Below are positions 58,430-64,000 of a stretch of 64,000 nt of DNA, piece by piece (positions within the stretch are counted from its first letter, which is position 1; every line of letters begins with the position of its first letter). The notes under the pieces were generated by a model that did not search any database, had not been told where the DNA came from, and saw only the letters and a list, made by a program, of their open reading frames with translations. The DNA comes from Flavonifractor sp. An100 (GTDB taxonomy: Bacteria > Bacillota > Clostridia > Oscillospirales > Oscillospiraceae), in NCBI RefSeq assembly GCF_002161175.1, contig NZ_NFMA01000009.1, positions 1 through 64,000 of the forward strand. The letters are read 5' to 3'. The translations under genes were made by a program, and so were the position numbers.

Positions 58430-60799
58430 TCATTTCAGTTCCACGACGGTAACTCCGTCCTCCCCTTCCCCGTAACGGCCGGGACGGAAGGATTTTACAT
58501 AGCGGCTGCGCTTGAGATAAGTCCGCACGGCTGTCCGCACTGCTCCAGTACCCTTGCCGTGGATAATGGTCACCGTCTCCAGCTTCCCCATCATGGCCGT
58601 ATCCAAAAAACGCTCCAATACCGCTACTGCCTCGTCCGTCATCATGCCCCGCAGGTCCACCTGAGAGGGCACGGCGGCTGTACGAAGGGTGTGCTGGGCC
58701 CGGGTGATGATTCGCTTGGCTTCCCGCTGAGCCTTGGTCTCCCCTTCCACTACCCGCACCTCATCCTGCTTGGCGGTAATCTTCAAAATTCCAGCCTGGA
58801 GCTGGAGAACTCCGTCTTTATTGACGGACAGCACCGTGGCCCGGGTGCCCATGGATACCAGTTCCACCGTATCCCCTACCACAGCGGGCCGGGTGGGAGG
58901 AGGCGCCTCCCGCTCAGGTGCAGAGCCTCCTATATTTCGTTCCGCCTCATTGAGCAGGCGTCTGGCTTCGGCCCGGGTGTCGTTGACCTGCTGCCAATCC
59001 AGCTTATCCTGACGCTTTTTGATCTCCTTGAGCTCAGACAGGGCCAAATCACTGGCTGCCCGGGCCTCCTCGATGATTGCCCGGGCCTCCGCCTGGGCCT
59101 TCTCCACCACCTTGGCCCGTTCCGCCTCCAGCTTGGCCCGATACTCCCGGGCCTTGGAGGCCGACTGCTCCATCTCCAGCTTCAGCCGCTTGGCCGCCTC
59201 CCGCTCCTTTTCCATCTCCTGGCGCTGTTGGTCCAGACGGGTGAGCACATCCTCAAAGCGCACATTTTCCGCATCCAGTCGGGCAGCCGCTTTTTCGATG
59301 ATATACTCCGGAAGGCCCAGACGGCGGGAAATGGCAAAGGCGTTGGACTTTCCGGGGATCCCCAATACCAGACGGTAGGTGGGGGCCAAAGTCTCCACGT
59401 TAAACTCACAGGAGGCATTCTCCACGCCGGCCGTGGTCATGGCGTACACTTTCAGCTCGGCATAGTGGGTGGTGGCACACACCTGGGCGCCCAATCCCCG
59501 GGCCGACTCAATGATGGCGGCGGCCAATGCCGCTCCCTCCACAGGGTCCGTACCCGCCCCCAGCTCATCGAAGAGGATGAGGGTATCCGAGTCCGCCTCC
59601 TCCAAAATTCCCACAATATTGGTCATATGGGAGGAGAAGGTGGACAGGGACTGGGCAATGGACTGCTCATCCCCGATATCCGCCAGCACCCGCTCATAGA
59701 TCCGAACGGTGGAGTCGTCCTTGGCCGGAATATGGAGCCCGCACTGGGCCATCAGGGTGATGAGACCGATGGTCTTCAAGGTAACCGTTTTTCCTCCGGT
59801 ATTGGGGCCGGTAACCACCAGGGTATCAAAGTGCTCCCCCAGCTCCAGATCATTGGCCACCGCCTTCTTTTGATCCAGCAGGGGGTGCTTTGCCCCCCGC
59901 AAGTGTAAATACTTGTCAGACAGTTTTGGCTCGCTACATCCCAATTTGACCGACAGCTGGGCCCGGGCAAAGATCTCGTCCAGCCAAATGAGCAGCCGGT
60001 AGTCCTCCAAAATGTCCTCTTTATGGGTGGCGCACTCTGCTGACAGCTCGGCCAAAATCCGCTCAATTTCCTTCTTCTCCTTGGCGGCCAGCTCCCGCAG
60101 CTCATTGTTGGCCTTCACCACCCCCATAGGTTCGATAAAGAAAGTAGAGCCCGAGGAGGACACATCGTGGACCAGGCCGGGGATGGCGTTTTTATGCTCT
60201 GACTTCACCGGCACCACATACCGGTCGGAACGGATGGTAATGATGGACTCCTGAAGGTATTTGGACTGGTTGGAGGAGATCAGCTTCTGCAAAATGTCCC
60301 GCACCTTGGCCTCTGTGGCCCGCATATGGCGGCGGATGGAGGCCAGCTCCGGGCTGGCCGAGTCGGCAATCTCCTCCTCCCCCACAATGGAACCGGTGAT
60401 CTTCTCCTCCAAAAACCGGTTAGGGGTCAGCGCCCGGAAGAGATGGGAGATAGCTGTTTTCTCCTCACTTCCGCCATATTCTCCGGCCCCACGGGCGCAG
60501 CGCAGCACTGCCGCAATATCCAGCAGCTCCCGGGTAGACAGGCTCCCCCCCATATCCGCCCGCTGCAGGCTGGCGGACACCGGCTTAATTCCGGAAAAAC
60601 CAGGGGTACCGCGGACGATCAACATCTTCACAGCGGCGGAGGTCTCCTGCTGCGCCCGCTCCACATCGTCCCGGTCCGTCTTCGGGCGCAGATCCAGGCA
60701 CCGCTGCTTTCCCTCATCCGTCACCGCACACCCGGCCAAAAGCTCCAATACCCGGGGCAGCTCCAGGGTTTGGATGGATTTTTCAAACAATTCGCTCAT
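58430..60799 (-). CDS. mutS2: Endonuclease MutS2
   Basis: 789 residues. The MutS-type ATPase carries Walker A GPNTGGKTVTLKTIGL and Walker B LILFDELGAGTDP, and is followed by a coiled-coil region. A C-terminal Smr nuclease domain holds VDLRGMMTDEAV and the IIHGKGTGAVRTAV motif. In Bacillus it rescues collided ribosomes; in others it suppresses recombination. Single-gene unit. Confidence 0.96.
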   Translation of the reverse strand: MSELFEKSIQTLELPRVLELLAGCAVTDEGKQRCLDLRPKTDRDDVERAQQETSAAVKMLIVRGTPGFSGIKPVSASLQRADMGGSLSTRELLDIAAVLRCARGAGEYGGSEEKTAISHLFRALTPNRFLEEKITGSIVGEEEIADSASPELASIRRHMRATEAKVRDILQKLISSNQSKYLQESIITIRSDRYVVPVKSEHKNAIPGLVHDVSSSGSTFFIEPMGVVKANNELRELAAKEKKEIERILAELSAECATHKEDILEDYRLLIWLDEIFARAQLSVKLGCSEPKLSDKYLHLRGAKHPLLDQKKAVANDLELGEHFDTLVVTGPNTGGKTVTLKTIGLITLMAQCGLHIPAKDDSTVRIYERVLADIGDEQSIAQSLSTFSSHMTNIVGILEEADSDTLILFDELGAGTDPVEGAALAAAIIESARGLGAQVCATTHYAELKVYAMTTAGVENASCEFNVETLAPTYRLVLGIPGKSNAFAISRRLGLPEYIIEKAAARLDAENVRFEDVLTRLDQQRQEMEKEREAAKRLKLEMEQSASKAREYRAKLEAERAKVVEKAQAEARAIIEEARAASDLALSELKEIKKRQDKLDWQQVNDTRAEARRLLNEAERNIGGSAPEREAPPPTRPAVVGDTVELVSMGTRATVLSVNKDGVLQLQAGILKITAKQDEVRVVEGETKAQREAKRIITRAQHTLRTAAVPSQVDLRGMMTDEAVAVLERFLDTAMMGKLETVTIIHGKGTGAVRTAVRTYLKRSRYVKSFRPGRYGEGEDGVTVVELK

Positions 60800-60845
60800 A
60801 TTTTAAACTCCTATATGGATCATGGATGGGATTTCCTTCCTCTTT

Positions 60846-60874
60846 ATTGTCGCATAAAGGGACCGCTTTGGCAA
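60846..60874 (-). promoter_or_regulatory. mutS2 promoter
   Basis: Minus-strand TTGCCA (60869-60874), 17-base spacer, GACAAT (60846-60851) with extended TGC. Confidence 0.65.
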
Positions 60875-61097
60875 GAGGTGGATATCCTTCCCTACATTTA
60901 ACCTATATTTTAACCCGCTTTGGTAGAAACTGCCCCTGAAATGCCTTACAATAAAGCCGAAGCAAGGGAACAAGTGCAACACCCACGGCCTGGACCAAAC
61001 CTCGGCTGGGACCGTTTTCTCCCCAAAGATTCTTTCTCCTGGTAATTTTGCGGTCTTTTTCCTTATCATTTCCCTAAAAAGCAATCTGCAATTCAAC
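60875..61097. other. Intergenic stretch, no gene seen
   Basis: Beyond the mutS2 promoter, nothing codes. The only structure is a weak GGTCC/GGGACC inverted repeat near 61000; the one open frame here lacks a ribosome-binding site and family features. Confidence 0.6.
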
Positions 61098-61140
61098 GGG
61101 ACTGGGCGCCGACTTAGGGTCGGCGCTCAGTCCCGTTTTA
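61098..61140 (-). terminator. Terminator after the MATE gene
   Basis: ACGGGACTG.GCGCCGAC and GTCGGCGC.CAGTCCCGT form a long stem with one internal mismatch; the T-run is on the plus strand, so its use for the minus-strand gene is less certain. Confidence 0.7.
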
Positions 61141-61146
61141 CCTCGT

Positions 61147-62526
61147 TTATATAGCAGCTGGTTCTCTGTCCTTCATCCGGCCTAAGGGGCGGTAAACCGT
61201 CCAGTACATGGTTGCAAAGCAGGCCAGTCCCCCAATCAGCTGAGACACCGCCTCCGCCACAAACACGCCCGTCGTTCCCATCCAGATGGGCAGAATCACC
61301 GTCAGGGGGGCGTTAATAACCGCCTTGCGCAGCAGGGAGAAAAATACCGCTTGCTTTGACCGGCCCAGTCCCACAAACACGCCCTGTCCGGCTATTTGCA
61401 GGGACATGAGAATAAACAAACCAAAATAAATCCGCATGGCCGGGATTCCGGCCGCAATGACCTCAGGCTCATTGTTAAACACCCGAATCAGCAGCCCCGG
61501 CACCCCCATGGCCGCAGCCCAGAACAGTCCGGCATAGAGCACGGTTCCAATCACGCTAAAGCGAATGGCTTCCCGAACCCGGCCGTACAGGCCAGCCCCA
61601 TAGTTAAAACCCGCTACCGGCTGGGAGCCGTTGGTCAGGCCATGGACCGGCATAATGAAGACCTCCCGGAGGGAGTTGATGATGGTCATGATGCCCACAT
61701 AGAGGTCTCCCCCGTAGCTCTGAAGCGTAGCGTTGCACACCACCTGCACCAAACTGTTGGTCATATTCATGAAAAATCCGGACAGCCCCAGAGAGATGAT
61801 TTGCCCGGTCCTCTTCCGATTCATGCCCAGGCACTTCACCCGCAGCCGTAGCAGCGCACGCCGGCTGGTTAAAAATTGAAGGACCCACACGGCGGACAAC
61901 CCCTGGGAAATCACCGTGGCCAGAGCCGCTCCCTTCACCCCCATCTGGAACAGAAAGATGAAGATAGGGTCTAAGATAATGTTCACTGCCGCTCCCAGCA
62001 CCACGGTCATCATGCCGATCTTTCCAAAGCCCTGGGAGTTAATAAATGGGTTCATGCCCAGGCTGATCATCACGAACAGAGTCCCGCACAGGTAGATGGT
62101 CATATAGTCATTTGCATAGGGAAAGGTCTCAGTACTGGCTCCGAACAGATATAAAATGGGGGTTTTCAGTGCCAAGAAGAAGGCGGTCGCCGCTACCCCC
62201 AAGATCATCAGCAGAGAAAAAGAATTTCCCATGATCCTCTCTGCCTCTTCATCGTCTCCACGACCGCGGCAGATGGAACACAGGGGCGCTCCACCTGTAC
62301 CGCACAGATTGGCCAGCCCCATAATAATGGACACAATGGGAATCGTCACGCCAAGGCCCGTCAAGGCCAAGTGGCTGCTTCCCGGCAGTCGTCCCAAATA
62401 GATCCGGTCCACCACACTGTACAGCACGTTGACCAGCTGGGCCGCAGTCATGGGAAGCGCCAGTACCAAAATATTACTGGAAATACTCCCTTTTGAAAAA
62501 TCATTCTGGTCTCGATCCAACCGCAT
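61147..62526 (-). CDS. MATE-family multidrug/sodium antiporter
   Basis: About 459 residues, twelve membrane helices. The two internal repeats begin ILVLALPMTAAQLVNVLYSVVDRIYLG and LGLSGFFMNMTNSLVQVV. The closest branch is the NorM/DinF-like group common in Clostridia. The exported compound is unknown. Start is uncertain: the ATG at 62526 is only three bases from AAGGAGG, and the next TTG at 62517 is better spaced. Confidence 0.9.
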   Translation of the reverse strand: MRLDRDQNDFSKGSISSNILVLALPMTAAQLVNVLYSVVDRIYLGRLPGSSHLALTGLGVTIPIVSIIMGLANLCGTGGAPLCSICRGRGDDEEAERIMGNSFSLLMILGVAATAFFLALKTPILYLFGASTETFPYANDYMTIYLCGTLFVMISLGMNPFINSQGFGKIGMMTVVLGAAVNIILDPIFIFLFQMGVKGAALATVISQGLSAVWVLQFLTSRRALLRLRVKCLGMNRKRTGQIISLGLSGFFMNMTNSLVQVVCNATLQSYGGDLYVGIMTIINSLREVFIMPVHGLTNGSQPVAGFNYGAGLYGRVREAIRFSVIGTVLYAGLFWAAAMGVPGLLIRVFNNEPEVIAAGIPAMRIYFGLFILMSLQIAGQGVFVGLGRSKQAVFFSLLRKAVINAPLTVILPIWMGTTGVFVAEAVSQLIGGLACFATMYWTVYRPLGRMKDREPAAI

Positions 62527-62658
62527 GTTCCTCCTTCCCATCTTCAAAGGAAAACCGCCGGCGGATCAGGCCACCAGCGGTTTCTTGCCGAAGTCGTTCG
62601 TCGTATTATTCAGTTTAACACATTCTTTACAAAAACGGAAGCCCCCGTTTTCCACCTG

Positions 62659-63090
62659 TCATCCATACCGCTCGTTGAGGTACTCGATGGCCTCTACATA
62701 GCCGTCAAAGCCCTTTCCCATCACCGTCTTCTCACAGGCCATTCCCGCATAGGAGCGCTGGCGGAACTCCTCTCGGGACTTCACATCGGACAGATGGACC
62801 TCCACTGCCGGCAGTCCCACAGCCTTTAGGGCGTCCAAAATAGCCACGCTGGTGTGGGTATAGGCGGCAGGATTGATCACAATGGCGTCCTTCTCCCCAT
62901 AGGCCTGCTGAATTTTGTCCACAATTGCCCCTTCGTGGTTGGACTGAAACAGTTCAACTGAAATTCCAAGCAGAGCACATGTCTCATGAATCAATGCTGT
63001 GAGAGCCTGGTAGTCCTGTCTGCCATAGATCTCGGGCTCCCGGATCCCCAGCAGATTCAAATTGGGTCCGTTGATCACCAATAGCTTCAT
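62659..63090 (-). CDS. aroQ: 3-dehydroquinate dehydratase, type II
   Basis: 143 residues from ATG at 63090, nine bases after AAGGAG. INGPNLNLLGIREPEIYG holds the active-site loop with Tyr. FQSNHEGAIVDKIQ, NPAAYTHTSVAI and EVHLSDVKSREEFR are the other family motifs. It dehydrates 3-dehydroquinate in the shikimate pathway. It overlaps the upstream aroE-aroK stop. Confidence 0.95.
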   Translation of the reverse strand: MKLLVINGPNLNLLGIREPEIYGRQDYQALTALIHETCALLGISVELFQSNHEGAIVDKIQQAYGEKDAIVINPAAYTHTSVAILDALKAVGLPAVEVHLSDVKSREEFRQRSYAGMACEKTVMGKGFDGYVEAIEYLNERYG

Positions 63091-64000
63091 TGGTTCCATC
63101 TCCTTATGATTGCATCCACAGCCTCTTCCACTGTGGTGTTGTCGGCCGTCCAGTCCGCCGTCCTCTCATAGAGGGGCAGCCGTTCTTGATACAGCTGTTC
63201 CAGGCCAGTACGTTGGGACACCGGCCGGCCCTGTATAGGAAGATCTTCCAAGGGCCGCCGCAAAAAGATCACTTGGGCGTTCTGCCGCAGAGGTCCCCAG
63301 TTCTCCTGCCGGGTCACGATCCCGCCTCCGGTGGCGATCACCCGGCCTTGTTCCCGGGATGCCTGGCACAGAACTTGGTGCTCCAGGCGGCGGAAGGCCT
63401 CCTCCCCCTCCCGGTCAAAGAGCTCCGGAATGCTACAGCCGGCCTGCTCCTCCACCAGGGCGTCTGTGTCAACAAAGGTCCGCCCCAATCGCTGGGCCAG
63501 CCGTTGGCCTACGGTGGTTTTGCCGCAGCCGGGCATTCCGGTGAGAACAAGATTCTGCTTCTCCCGCTCCATTTCCCGGGTAATTTCCTCCACCCGCTCA
63601 TCGGGAATGGAGACTCCCATAAACCGCTCCGCCGCCGCTTTGGCCTGGGCCACCAGCATCCCCAGACCGTTAGACCAGAGAAGTCCCCGGTCCTGGGCTT
63701 GGAGGAGCAGGCTGGTGCGAGCCGGGTTATAAATCAGATCAAATACTCCCTCCAGCACGGGGAATCCTTCCAGGTCCACGGGAGACATCCCCTCCTTGGG
63801 GTACATCCCCACCGGAGTGGCGTTGACCAGCACAGCGGCATCCCGGTGGCGAGAGAGATTTTCATAGTTATTTTCTCCCGTGCGGGAGATCACCACTACC
63901 TCCCCAGCACCCAGGTCCCGGAGCACCGCCTGCACAGTGAGCGAGGCCCCTCCGCTGCCCAGCACCAGGGCTTTTCGGCCCGCCACCTGGGCTCCCACCC
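63087..64000 (-). CDS. Shikimate dehydrogenase-shikimate kinase fusion (partial)
   Basis: The open frame runs off the right edge. The visible 304 residues hold the NADP-binding part of AroE (ALVLGSGGASLTVQAVLRDLG, VNATPVGMYP, NGLGMLVAQAKAAAERF), a short linker, then a complete shikimate kinase with Walker A GMPGCGKTTVGQRLAQRLGR, FVDTDALVE and VIATGGGIV. The order AroE then AroK places two consecutive steps in one chain, with aroQ, the preceding step, directly downstream. Confidence 0.92.
   Translation of the reverse strand, partial: VGAQVAGRKALVLGSGGASLTVQAVLRDLGAGEVVVISRTGENNYENLSRHRDAAVLVNATPVGMYPKEGMSPVDLEGFPVLEGVFDLIYNPARTSLLLQAQDRGLLWSNGLGMLVAQAKAAAERFMGVSIPDERVEEITREMEREKQNLVLTGMPGCGKTTVGQRLAQRLGRTFVDTDALVEEQAGCSIPELFDREGEEAFRRLEHQVLCQASREQGRVIATGGGIVTRQENWGPLRQNAQVIFLRRPLEDLPIQGRPVSQRTGLEQLYQERLPLYERTADWTADNTTVEEAVDAIIRRWNQ

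Noticed and set aside
58415-59908. Long plus-strand open frame (497 codons) opposite mutS2
   Set aside because: It is the antisense shadow of mutS2 in GC-rich sequence, with no ribosome-binding site and no family features.
60803-61096. 97-codon minus-strand open frame upstream of mutS2
   Set aside because: It covers the mutS2 promoter, has no ribosome-binding site and no recognisable features.

Overview
The window reads as the chromosome of a GC-rich, spore-forming Clostridia, most like the gut Oscillospiraceae (Flavonifractor/Lawsonibacter-type). The basis is a complete spoIIIA operon, the block hprK-glk-murB-rapZ-yvcK-whiA-dnaE, zinc-type L28 and L31, frequent TTG/GTG starts, and a Tn1549-like mobile element full of CD-numbered Clostridium difficile-type families. 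The genus call is an inference from gene content only.

Region 1 (about 1-11.4 kb) is a decayed integrative and conjugative element, transcribed leftwards: ParB-like protein, DUF4406-like protein, ArdA, a VirB4 tail, a C40 peptidase, DUF4315, DUF4366, small cysteine-rich proteins, MobC, a CD1845-family protein and the relaxase. It has lost its transfer apparatus. One deletion joins truncated ardA to the last ~100 codons of virB4, removing what normally lies between. The relaxase lacks a normal start codon and is cut at its 3' end by what looks like an IS21-type end. A low-GC two-gene cargo (membrane XRE regulator plus alpha/beta hydrolase) sits between relaxase and CD1845. The element carries eight copies of a 25-bp palindrome, three of them inside reading frames, and a ~145-bp nested palindrome. 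On the right it abuts the 3' part of rlmA, whose 5' part is absent.

Region 2 (11.4-31.8 kb) is ordinary chromosome: gltX, a conserved membrane protein, a GIY-YIG protein, trpS, tagO-wecB (undecaprenyl-linked glycan initiation), a three-gene unknown operon, a phosphodiesterase, cardiolipin synthase, a cysteine-rich possible coat protein, DUF4364, a flavin-binding protein, a MocR regulator divergent from an ECF S-component, dnaE and a GNAT enzyme.

Region 3 (31.8-49.5 kb) holds cell-envelope and carbon control (whiA, yvcK, rapZ, murB, glk, hprK), translation genes (rpmB, rpmE, rpsB, tsf), hflX, asp23, and spoIIIAA-AH behind a sigma-E-like promoter.

Region 4 (49.5-64 kb) holds a LysR regulator next to an ABC-transporter gene broken by a second mobile-element scar (an amidoligase tail plus a small gene), then cysK, a secreted SLH-type protein, a coiled-coil protein, coaD, rsmD, uvrC, HPr, mutS2, a MATE transporter, aroQ and an aroE-aroK fusion that runs off the window. 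HprK and HPr are both present, so the HPr(Ser-P) regulatory pair is complete within the window.
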